A stretch of 7,488 bases of DNA from the NCBI GenBank assembly GCA_031282985.1, contig JAITCR010000130.1, positions 1 to 7,488 of the forward strand. Direction: 5' to 3'. This document shows, one piece after another, positions 1-6,387 of this stretch. The position numbers and the translations under genes were made by a program. The notes under the pieces are model-generated. The model was not told where the DNA came from. It saw only the letters and a program-made list of their open reading frames with translations, and searched no databases. The first letter of the stretch is position 1. Each line of letters begins with the position of its first letter. This stretch comes from Nitrososphaerota archaeon. Lineage in GTDB: Archaea > Thermoproteota > Bathyarchaeia > Bathyarchaeales > Bathycorpusculaceae.

Positions 1-201
1 TGCTTAGTTTTTCTAAATCTGACCTTTGCATAGTGTGTACTCATTCTGTCACAGCACTCAAACTATGTAAACAATGTGCACATCAAAAACTCAAAAAACC
101 GCTACGACTGAACAGTTACGTTTTTCTTTCTAACAAATCACACTAATTAAAATACTTCGGGATATTACCAGTTTTTCTATACTCTGCACTCTTGGTGGTA
201 G
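1..201. other. Left-edge intergenic region, possible partial ORF
   Basis: This stretch lies downstream of the DUF5662 gene and holds no complete gene. On the minus strand two ATGs (44-42 and 31-29) open frames that run off the left edge, one starting MSTHYAKVRF and the other MQRSDLEKLS. Neither has a convincing ribosome-binding site, and too few codons are visible to choose between them or to name a product. I see no clear hairpin-plus-T-run terminator after the DUF5662 stop. Confidence 0.3.
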
Positions 202-768
202 CTATACATAGTTTAAACTTTCTGCCAGTGTTGCTATGTTTTTTTGTTTCAATGCGGAAAAGCCTTTTTGTTCAAATTCTTTGAATATTTGAAGCAACAA
301 CTCTTGCGTTTCACTATGCAATTTTATGTTACCCTTCAGTAATTCATCTTGCGAATATTTGAATGGCTCTGAAAAAGTCCACGACTTATCCAAATACACT
401 TTCCCAGCACCTATAAAATCGCAAGCCAATTCTACAAGATATTTAAGAGGCATTTTAAGCGGCACACCACCATTGTTAAGTCCTTCTATCCAATATTCCC
501 AATGGTGGGGATTACGACCTCTGTGATGTAACCACGCTAAACTATAGCCTTTGTTTTTCTTTTCCGCATCAATAGGGCTACTTGTACCCGGGTAATATCG
601 CGCAGAAGAGATAAACTCTGTTGGCAAGTATTTAGATAGGTCATGAGTTATTCCTTGCCAATATAGTCCTGCACGAAAACACACTTTACCAACTTCAATT
701 CTATGCTTTGTAATAACTTGAAAATGTTTATGTGCTTTTTTAAGCGTGAACTGTGGGTCCATTTTCAT
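202..768 (-). CDS. DUF5662 family protein
   Basis: A 188-residue protein of the uncharacterised DUF5662 family, recognised from its characteristic order of conserved blocks. These are HR near residues 22-23, HDLSKY at 42-47 followed by PTEF, a YYPGTSSP-like segment near 59-65, the signature HHRGRNPHHWEYW at 81-93, then KMPLKY and an acidic-helix ELACD at 113-117. The repeated His/Asp pairs (H42-D43, H81-H82, H88-H89, D117) in a predicted all-helical protein suggest a metal site of HD-like type; this is inference, and no reaction is established. No signal peptide or membrane segment is visible, so it is probably cytoplasmic. The start is the ATG at 768, because GGAG lies 7 nt upstream (779-776). 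The frame stays open back to a TTG at 876, but that extension has no Shine-Dalgarno site and adds a polar stretch that lacks the family pattern. It follows the HAD gene by 145 bp on the same strand. Confidence 0.85.
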   Translation of the reverse strand: MKMDPQFTLKKAHKHFQVITKHRIEVGKVCFRAGLYWQGITHDLSKYLPTEFISSARYYPGTSSPIDAEKKNKGYSLAWLHHRGRNPHHWEYWIEGLNNGGVPLKMPLKYLVELACDFIGAGKVYLDKSWTFSEPFKYSQDELLKGNIKLHSETQELLLQIFKEFEQKGFSALKQKNIATLAESLNYV

Positions 769-775
769 TTTTGCA

Positions 776-779
776 CTCC
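776..779 (-). promoter_or_regulatory. Ribosome-binding site deciding the DUF5662 start
   Basis: GGAG on the minus strand, 7 nt before the ATG at 768. It favours this start over the in-frame TTG 36 codons upstream. Confidence 0.6.
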
Positions 780-913
780 AAATGTTTCTGCTCTTTGAGT
801 TTATTGGTTTGTGTGTTCTATGAAAACTCACTTTTGCCTGCCGTTTATTCTTTTCGTAATAAACACGTCCAGACAAAAATTATCTCATGTAACTATAGCA
901 CACGTTTAAACGA

Positions 914-1906
914 TCAAATTTTTTCTCTATTCAAAATATTACACGAAACTGGCGGACGTAACTTTATAGTTTTTAATAAAAATGTTGTTCCTTCGGAACC
1001 TTTTAACACTTTATAGCCGTTATTATAATCTAATACAGGAAAACAACACTTTAGATTATCTTTTGATATTGTTCCAACGGAAAAACTCTCATTTGTATTA
1101 AGCATGGTATGATCAATACCCCACTCGTCGCCTTGATCGCCAACTCTTAGTACGTTATCTTCAGAAATATTCATAACCTGCATAACTTTTTTAATTGTTT
1201 GACCTTTTGAAGTGCAACTTACTTCAAGAAAATATTTCCCTCCATGTCTTTCGCTATACTTTCCTTTTGATAAACGATAATCTGAATAATTTGCTAAATA
1301 CTCTTTTATATAATTAACAATGCTAAGTTCATTCGGTAATATAGAGTCAAAAGTAAATATCAAACTTGTTTTATAGTTTGACTCTTTAGAATCACTTATT
1401 ATTTTTTCCTCGTCTAAGCTCGAACGTAATGAAATAATCTTTGCGATCTTAGACCTTAAGTTATCTTTATCACTGCAAAATTTGTTTTGACGTGTTATCT
1501 CAACAAACTCAGTTTCATTATCCCAAAAATCAGTTATGGTGTGTAAAAATCCAAAGCCATTGCCATTAATACAGTACCATCTATTTGGGGTTTTTTCATC
1601 TAATTCGCATGATGAAATAATTTTTTTAACAAAATCTGTTGCGCTTTTTCGTCCTCTCCCTGTAACAAAAAATACGCATACGTGGGCATTAAATAATTTT
1701 TTAAATATGTTAATCATTTCTGGCGAAATATCTTTTATGTCAGATGTTGTTCCTGTAATCGTCCCATCAATATCCAAGCATATTGCATCATATACTTTTT
1801 CAAAAGTGCTTTTCAGCACATCAGCGATATCTTGCACATTCGGTTTACATGAATTTTTTGATTCACACGTTTTCATTGCATATTTTAGATAATCAATTTT
1901 ATTCAT
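914..1906 (-). CDS. HAD-superfamily (Cof/IIB-like) hydrolase
   Basis: A 330-residue HAD-superfamily hydrolase, most likely a phosphatase acting on a small phosphorylated metabolite. All four catalytic motifs are visible. Motif I is LDIDGTI (nucleophile D45, acid/base D47), motif II is the VTGRG turn (T82), motif III is the lysine K234 in a TSKGQ context, and motif IV is GDQGDEWGID (D257, D260). An INGNG segment near 113-117, followed by about 110 residues before motif III, fits a C2-type cap between motifs II and III, as in Cof-type and sucrose-phosphatase-like members. About 40 residues precede motif I, and the C-terminal tail (about residues 300-330) is less typical. The substrate cannot be read from the sequence. 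The ATG at 1906 has only a weak AGG 8 nt upstream. Its neighbours are an AlbA_2 regulator upstream and DUF5662 downstream, neither of which identifies a pathway. No signal peptide is visible. Confidence 0.85.
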   Translation of the reverse strand: MNKIDYLKYAMKTCESKNSCKPNVQDIADVLKSTFEKVYDAICLDIDGTITGTTSDIKDISPEMINIFKKLFNAHVCVFFVTGRGRKSATDFVKKIISSCELDEKTPNRWYCINGNGFGFLHTITDFWDNETEFVEITRQNKFCSDKDNLRSKIAKIISLRSSLDEEKIISDSKESNYKTSLIFTFDSILPNELSIVNYIKEYLANYSDYRLSKGKYSERHGGKYFLEVSCTSKGQTIKKVMQVMNISEDNVLRVGDQGDEWGIDHTMLNTNESFSVGTISKDNLKCCFPVLDYNNGYKVLKGSEGTTFLLKTIKLRPPVSCNILNREKI

Positions 1907-2242
1907 TCAAACAGCCTGCCGAAATTTAGCCGCTAAACCCTACTTTTGGCGGTATCACATAGACCACTTTTCATTTTATTACTATTCTAAGTATTGTTCT
2001 GTCTATACTTATGTATCTTTTTCGTCTCACTATGTCGAATAACTTAATTTGTAATCTAAAGTAGCGTTTACTATGACATAAAATCCCAAGTTCCAACTGT
2101 AAAACCACACAAAGAATTGTATACACGTAATGAATTTAGTTTGTCTTAATAACAGACATACCGCTTATGATTATGAGAAAACCGTTACCCCAAAACGTGT
2201 ATCTACCTTATAGATACATGGCTTATGAAGGAACAGAGCCAG
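1907..2242. other. Intergenic region between AlbA_2 gene and HAD gene
   Basis: These 336 bp hold the 3' end of the AlbA_2 transcription unit (hairpin at 2196-2220) and the leader of the HAD gene. An odd-length palindrome TTTAGC-C-GCTAAA occupies 1925-1937, 18 bp before the HAD start. It could be an operator or a leader hairpin, but nothing supports a specific regulator. AT-rich hexamers resembling -10 boxes are scattered through 1960-2060 without a convincing -35 partner. I see no coding sequence or structured RNA. Confidence 0.4.
2196..2220 (-). terminator. Hairpin after AlbA_2 gene, weak terminator candidate
   Basis: A 10-bp stem (one G-T wobble) with a 5-nt loop. The core arms are GTATCTA (2199-2205) and TAGATAC (2211-2217). 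It begins about 22 nt past the stop codon at 2243, and on the minus strand it is followed by TTTTGGGG. The stem is AT-rich and the T run is only four long, so termination would be weak. Confidence 0.4.
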
Positions 2243-3592
2243 CTATTTGCTGTTTTTATTACTGTTTACTGCCCATTGTCCACTTTTTGTTGAGCCTACA
2301 CGTTCAATTAATCCTAATTTTTTTAGCGTTGAAATATGAGTCTGCACATTGCGTGGAGCAATTCCTATTTCTTTAGCTAACATTTTTGCAGTAATTTTCG
2401 GATTATCCCGCATCAACTCAAGAACTCTACCCTGCAAAACCGTTACCGCATCATTATTTTCTTGCGATGGTTCTTGCGATGGTTCTTGCGATGCTGTATT
2501 GGTGTTAAAACCAATCATTACCTCATTTGGTCGTACACGATAGAACGGTTCAGGCATGTTTTGTTCTTTACAGGCCTCAAGTATCTTTTCAATACCGCGT
2601 CCCCAAGCCTCAATCTGTCCAGAGCGGAAAAAAGTGTTTGCAATCAAGGGGTTATACGGTTTTGAGGTATGAGCTGTAAACAAATCCTCGATGGTCCAGT
2701 TCTCGGGTAATTTGCCATCGTTGTAAATTAGTACCTTGTCTTTGTAGATGTGTATGTGAATTGGGTTGCCTGTGCTGTAATCTTTGTGAACAATCGCATT
2801 TAGCACTGCTTCACGAAACGCTGAACGTGGCACAGGGTATGTTTCTATTCGGTGAATGCCTTTGTAGCTGATGGTTCCTTTGAAGTATTTGAGGTACACT
2901 AAATCAACGACTTTATCGGCCATTGTTATCAGTGGACCGTGGATTTCGTCTTGATAACTCAAATCAGCCGTGGTCTTGAAATAGCCAATTTTAACTGAGG
3001 TGCCCATTACATATTGTTCGGGGTTTTGGTGAAACAGCATAATTGCAGCTCGTTTAAGGTAATCTGGTTCGGTTAGATTCAGATTGTCCAGAAGCATTTT
3101 ATCACTTATGCGGAGATCAGCTTCGGTCATTCGGTTGCTGCCGATGGCCATTTTTCTAAACGTTTTGAATGCGTCGCTTTCGAAATCTTCAAATTTGATA
3201 TGCGGTATAGGGACGCCGTCCCAAGTTTTACCCAGAGTCTTGAGCATGAATGTGTCGAGTTGGGTGCCGTTAAGTTCTTGGGTTGTTGTTCCTGAGCGGA
3301 TATAATATTTGCCATTGCAGCTTACTGGGAAAGTGTATTTTTGAACTGTTATAACGAGGTACTGTTTATCGTTTAGTTGTCGTAATTCAATAGTTGGTAT
3401 GATGCCCATGGCGCTTCGGGTTTTGTTTGGCAGGTCTTCTAAGAGTTTTTTTGGGTTAGAAATTCCGATGACTTCTCCGTTTTTCTGACGGCCAATCTCT
3501 AGTACACCGCCGTCTGCGTTTGCAAAACCGCAAATTGTGTTTAGATATTCATCATGCCAAGTTTGTTTCCATTCAAGATTATGTGTTTCCAT
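2243..3592 (-). CDS. AlbA_2 (Schlafen-type) DNA-binding regulator with GHKL-like ATPase region and winged helix
   Basis: A 449-residue protein of the widespread family annotated as 'RecG-like helicase' or 'divergent AAA-4/AlbA_2 transcriptional regulator'. It has no helicase motifs. Residues about 4-115 form the AlbA_2 (Schlafen) domain: LEWKQTW, then GFANADGGVLEIG (22-34), then YYIRSGTTTQEL (96-107). Residues about 245-355 match the HATPase_c_4/GHKL-like region: REAVLNAIVHKDY (260-272) supplies the E/N box, YNDGKLP (290-296) the Gly box, and SKPYNPLIANTFFRSG plus EAWGRGIEKI its conserved end. A linker SQEPSQEPSQE (368-378) joins a C-terminal winged helix-turn-helix (about 385-445; KITAKMLAKEIGIAPRNVQ, then a wing near GSTKSGQWAV). 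These proteins are thought to regulate transcription, often of nearby or mobile genes; the target here is unknown. The start is well supported by GGGAGG 7 nt upstream. The gene lies directly downstream of the nested introns on the same strand. Confidence 0.9.
   Translation of the reverse strand: METHNLEWKQTWHDEYLNTICGFANADGGVLEIGRQKNGEVIGISNPKKLLEDLPNKTRSAMGIIPTIELRQLNDKQYLVITVQKYTFPVSCNGKYYIRSGTTTQELNGTQLDTFMLKTLGKTWDGVPIPHIKFEDFESDAFKTFRKMAIGSNRMTEADLRISDKMLLDNLNLTEPDYLKRAAIMLFHQNPEQYVMGTSVKIGYFKTTADLSYQDEIHGPLITMADKVVDLVYLKYFKGTISYKGIHRIETYPVPRSAFREAVLNAIVHKDYSTGNPIHIHIYKDKVLIYNDGKLPENWTIEDLFTAHTSKPYNPLIANTFFRSGQIEAWGRGIEKILEACKEQNMPEPFYRVRPNEVMIGFNTNTASQEPSQEPSQENNDAVTVLQGRVLELMRDNPKITAKMLAKEIGIAPRNVQTHISTLKKLGLIERVGSTKSGQWAVNSNKNSK
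2459..2493 (-). repeat. 12-bp tandem repeat in AlbA_2 gene linker
   Basis: Nearly three copies of the unit TTCTTGCGATGG (plus strand) start at 2459, 2471 and 2483. The unit is a multiple of three, so copy changes keep the frame and only lengthen or shorten the Ser-Gln-Glu-Pro linker between the ATPase-like region and the winged helix. Confidence 0.85.
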
Positions 3593-3818
3593 CGTTACAC
3601 CTCCCGTCGTTATTTGAGTAAATGTTAAATATATTAGTTGACCGTTTAATCAATATATTTTTTTCTCAATAACCTCCTATACATTTGGTATCTTGTGGGT
3701 TAAATTCTGTGTAAAGATGTAGAATTATTGTTTGTTTTGTTTTCGCCTTAGTCAAGATAGGGAATTATTACGGTGATTTTTTGAATTTGTAAGAACGTAT
3801 TTGTGTTAGACAGGGGTT
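3593..3818. other. Leader of the AlbA_2 gene and 3' exon of the outer intron
   Basis: These 226 bp separate the outer intron's 3' end (3819) from the AlbA_2 start. They contain the GGGAGG ribosome-binding site (3605-3600). They also contain an orphan AGGAGG (3678-3673) with no usable start at proper spacing: the TTG 3 nt after it opens only a 7-codon frame. TTGACT (minus strand, about 3757-3752) is a possible -35, but its -10 partner is poor. No gene is visible. Confidence 0.4.
3600..3605 (-). promoter_or_regulatory. Ribosome-binding site of the AlbA_2 gene
   Basis: GGGAGG on the minus strand with a 7-nt spacer to the ATG at 3592. The match to the anti-Shine-Dalgarno sequence is strong and fixes this start. 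Confidence 0.8.
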
Positions 3819-3894
3819 GTAGAATAGGAGAGCATCGCCTTATCTATATTTTTATGGCAGGTTTATACAAACCCTTCTCCGAACCGGACCTACT
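3819..3894 (-). ncRNA. Outer intron: 3' part of domain V, and domain VI
   Basis: Positions 3894-3881 (AGUAGGUCCGGUUC) are the 3' strand of domain V and pair with 6363-6344 across the inner intron. The outer closing pairs are GAGCC with GGUUC. Domain VI then runs from GGAGA to UCUCC, closing before UAUUCUAC, which is close to the inner intron's UACUCUAC. The A at 3825, seven nt from the 3' end, is the branch-point candidate. Domain VI is longer than usual (about 60 nt) and includes an extra small hairpin, GGUUU-GUAU-AAACC. Confidence 0.75.
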
Positions 3895-4000
3895 GTAGAG
3901 TAGGAGGTCAACGAGTTACTGTTACCAGCACTTTTCCAGCCCCCTCCCCCCAAACGGAACGTGAGAGTTTCCCACCCATCCCGCTTTCCAGCAACCAAAA
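3895..4000 (-). ncRNA. Inner intron domains V and VI
   Basis: Domain V spans 3986-3952 (35 nt). The catalytic AGC triad is at 3985-3983, and the lower stem AAGCGGGA pairs with UUCCGUUU. A CG bulge follows, and the upper stem UGGGUG pairs with CUCUCA with one U-U mismatch. The loop is GGAAA, one base longer than the usual GAAA tetraloop. Domain VI follows, closed by GGAGG with CCUCC and ending UACUCUAC; the A at 3901 is the branch-point candidate. The extended loop may weaken tetraloop docking. Confidence 0.75.
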
Positions 4001-5794
4001 TCAGCAAACACAAACCCTATCATACACACCCGAGTGAATCTTATAATGACAACCAGCACATACAGCCAACGTCTTACACCGCATTGCAATCATACGCTTC
4101 ATCCACTCAGACCTATGACACCTACCACTCTTACTCAAACCCTTAAGCTTGCACACGTAATGCACCTCAACAGCCACTTCCTCAACACCACATAGCTCAC
4201 AAGTATTACACATCAACCGATCAATCAACTGCGATCTAGTATGAAAAACCTGCTTTGGATCATCATCAATATCCGCATCTTTATCAAAACCCATCCTTAT
4301 TCCGCCAAACTGTGCAACCAAAGCTCTTTTGCCCTCACACTCGACCTTCACCTGCAAAACCCCATAAACACCATCTCTAGTCTCCACGGTTACCTTATAC
4401 CCCTTGAAGATTTTATTCACCGTAGACTTATGCTTACACGCCAAAGTCTTAGCCAAAGACACCTCCATCACCCGCTTAACAGCACACATCCGATACGCAT
4501 TATACACCTGAGTATAGCACTTCACAAAACCTCTAAGCTCAGACTAATACTGACTAACAATATCACAATCCGAATAATGCATCAATTCTGCCCTATGCAC
4601 CGGTTTACCTCTAGCCACATATTTACTCATCTTTGCCTGCATCTTACCCCTTGACACTCGCAACCCCATCACACCATTGATTATTCTCTGCCCACATTGA
4701 TCACGCTTTGTATCTGCATGTAACACCTCAACCTCATAACCCAAAAACCGTGCCCGCTCACTTCTAGCATGTGTAACAAGGGTCTTCTCCTCACAAAGAC
4801 GCAACTTAAGCTCCGCTTGCAGATAGGTCGCTATCTCCGCTTTGATTTCTTGGACCTCACTTTTTCCTCCAGAGACTCCTAAGAGCCAATCACCACAGTA
4901 ACGGATATAGTACAGTCACCTAAAAATTGGATCAAAAGAACCCTTAGAAGGCATCTTTTGTGCTATCTTTTCTAATTCCTTTACCTTTGCCCAGTGCTTG
5001 TGCCGTTTGTATTTCTCTCTTTGCTTTAATACTGCCCTGTATTCTTTGTTTTCTGCCCGCCGTTTACCTGAACTGTATTTGGGCATCAACTGTTTCTCTA
5101 CATACTGATCAAGCTTATCCATGAAAATATTTGACAACAATGGACTGATAACATTTCCCTGAGGACAGCCGCTCATTGTTTTATTGTATTTCCAGCCTTC
5201 TAAGTAGCCACAGTTTAACAAATTTTCTATCAGCCGCAAAAACCGCTTATCATCTATACACTCGCTTAGAATATTTAGCAGAATTTGATGATCTATAGAG
5301 TTGAAACAGTCTGCAACATCCCCTGCAATGAACCACTTAACACTCTTCCAATCAGCTTTACATGTGACAGCATCAAGGGCAGATTTGCAACCCCTATCTT
5401 TTCTAAAGCCATGGGATTTGTCGCTAAATTGACAGCCATAATAGGCGTCTAAAATCATTCGTATTACTTCCTGTAGTAGTTTATCTGACCATGTCGGTAA
5501 ACCCAGCGGTCTTTGTTTTCCGTTTTTCTTTTTAATGTAGGTTCTTCTAACTGGTGTCCATCGATACGTCTCTGTTCTTAGCTTAGCGATTATCTCGGAT
5601 ATCTTTTTCATCGACATGCCATCGGCAGTTTCCTTTGTAATTCCTCGGGTCAATGCTCCTTTGTTGGCATAGAGTTTGGAGTAGGCGGTTAAGTATAGTT
5701 GGGGGTTGTAGAGTAGGCGGTAGATTCTTTGGAGTGGTTTTTTGTGTTTTCCTCGTTTACTGATGATACTCAATATTTTTTCGGTATCTCGCAT
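4001..5794 (-). pseudogene. ltrA-like: Inner intron RT/maturase/HNH endonuclease, broken by two stops
   Basis: A group II intron-encoded protein of about 597 codons in one frame, near the usual 600. The N-terminal block MRDTEKILSIISKRG is followed by RT motifs: KNGKQRPLGLPTWSDKLLQ, SHGFRKDRGC, AGDVADCFNSIDH (first catalytic Asp kept) and GCPQGNVISPLLSNIF (QGN for the usual QGG). Then FR-stop-LYYIRYCGDW appears, where FRRLxYxRYADDW is expected. The stop at 4918-4916 is one CGA-to-TGA change away, and YADD has become YCGD, losing a catalytic Asp. The X/maturase domain follows, with a second stop at 4546-4544 in the conserved QSELRG context (probably CAG to TAG). The HNH domain has CELC, then VEVHYV where HH is expected, then CAGCHYKIH. 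Frame preservation with substitutions only suggests recent decay. The start chosen is the ATG at 5794; the frame also extends to a TTG at 5809. Confidence 0.9.
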
Positions 5795-6343
5795 CTCGCG
5801 TCCCGCCAAATTTTGGTATCTTGGTTCCTGCTTGCACTTCCCCTACCCTGCTGGGTCAGCGGCACACATTACAGTCCGCCTGTGCAGTCTCCATTACAGA
5901 GACCACTTTGTGTATTATTGCAGCTCCGTCACCATAGACTCGCGTCTTTAGGCGATCCAATGTTCTCCGACAGGGAACATAGCGTAACTTAGGCAGTTAC
6001 TCATCACCTTGCCTTGATTCATTATCAAGTGGTACACGACCTCAGATTCTTCCATGCGAAACTTGTACATGGATATGTTGTGTGGAGGGAGTTTTAGACT
6101 GCGTATCCCTCGGTCTACTGTTTGGACCCCTGGTGATTTGACTTCAGGCTGTTTTGCTTTTGCCATATTACGCAGGACTTGCGAGACCATGTGGATTGGC
6201 AGTCTTCCATATTTTTCGCTTTCATGCACCATGCTGTTTTTCCCTGCGTCTTTCGATTTCAGGTAAGGTGTTGTCCTTGAGGTCATTTCTGAGAACCTCA
6301 TCCCGATATTCGGGAGATTCCAGTGTCAGATGACATCGCGCAC
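5795..6343 (-). ncRNA. Inner intron 5' ribozyme part (domains I-III and start of IV)
   Basis: About 550 nt between the GUGCG 5' end and the RT start, a normal length for bacterial group II domains I-III. It contains the likely EBS2 (AAGCA, 6159-6155) upstream of EBS1 (AGUUUC, 6063-6058) in the expected order. A CTAAAG...GTCTATGGTG block (5951-5930) is shared with the outer intron. Near its end, ACCAAAAU (5817-5810) pairs with AUUUUGGU just before domain V. A 117-codon open frame inside (6301-5948) is incidental to the RNA. I did not fold the individual domains. Confidence 0.8.
6058..6063 (-). promoter_or_regulatory. Putative EBS1 of the inner intron
   Basis: AGUUUC on the minus strand lies in a CAAGUUUCGC loop-like context. 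It pairs perfectly with GAAACU immediately upstream of the intron 5' end (6349-6344, IBS1). A likely EBS2, AAGCA (6159-6155), pairs with UGCUU at 6355-6351, positions -12 to -8 of the exon. Correct order and spacing support both assignments. Confidence 0.7.
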
Positions 6344-6363
6344 AGTTTCCAAGCAGAGGGCTC
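6344..6363 (-). ncRNA. Outer intron: 5' part of domain V (insertion target)
   Basis: GAGCCCUCUGCUUGGAAACU is the first 20 nt of the outer domain V, up to two bases past its GAAA tetraloop. The 3' half is 2.45 kb away at 3894-3881. In the rebuilt hairpin, GAGCC pairs with GGUUC, and CUGCUUG pairs with CUAGUAG (shifted two positions inward, one U-U mismatch) around GAAA. Three positions between these helices (6-8 of the hairpin) are mismatched, which may be decay. The last six bases serve as IBS1 for the inner intron. Confidence 0.8.
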
Positions 6364-6367
6364 GCCA

Positions 6368-6378
6368 GTCATTCCTAA
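6368..6378 (-). repeat. Outer intron domain IV 3' strand (inverted repeat arm)
   Basis: TTAGGAATGAC on the minus strand, 4 nt before domain V and just after the RT stop. It is perfectly complementary over 11 bp to GTCATTCCTAA at 7313-7303. The equivalent position in the inner intron carries the AUUUUGGU arm. Confidence 0.65.
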
Positions 6379-6387
6379 AACAAAGAC

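Larger units (their letters stand above)
3895..6343 (-). mobile_element. Inner group II intron, full length, inserted in outer domain V
   Basis: A minus-strand group II intron complete end to end. The 5' end GUGCG at 6343-6339 matches the GUGYG consensus and the 3' end is AC at 3896-3895. Between them lie the 5' ribozyme domains, an RT/maturase gene in the domain IV loop, domain V (3986-3952) and domain VI. Three independent checks fix the borders. Excision rebuilds an exactly 34-nt domain V in the flanks. The 5' exon hexamer GAAACU pairs 6/6 with an internal AGUUUC. The ORF is bracketed by complementary ACCAAAAU (5817-5810) and AUUUUGGU (4001-3994), a plausible domain IV base. The encoded RT is damaged, so mobility and maturase-assisted splicing would need a protein supplied in trans. 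The RT has X and HNH endonuclease domains, as in chloroplast-like and class B bacterial introns; I cannot assign the class firmly. Confidence 0.9.

Noticed and set aside
769..876. In-frame N-terminal extension of the DUF5662 gene to a TTG at 876
   Set aside because: No ribosome-binding site before the TTG, the added residues do not look like the family, and a good GGAG site precedes the ATG at 768.
1536..1892. 118-codon plus-strand open frame
   Set aside because: It is antisense to the HAD gene, whose catalytic motifs are intact on the minus strand.
2459..2493. Short tandem repeat as a CRISPR array
   Set aside because: The units abut with no spacers and lie in frame inside a gene.
3652..3678. 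AGGAGG followed by a tiny frame from TTG as a leader peptide
   Set aside because: The TTG is only 3 nt from the AGGAGG and gives seven codons. Spacing is wrong and no attenuator structure follows.
4241..4654. 137-codon plus-strand open frame
   Set aside because: It is antisense to the inner RT X domain and spans the second stop of the real gene. No motifs or ribosome-binding site.
4001..4804. Separate small genes made from the pieces of the inner RT between stops
   Set aside because: All pieces are in one frame and in the order of RT, X and HNH domains of a single intron-encoded protein.
5948..6301. 117-codon minus-strand open frame before the inner RT
   Set aside because: It lies within the ribozyme 5' domains, contains the EBS1 and EBS2 candidates, and resembles no protein.
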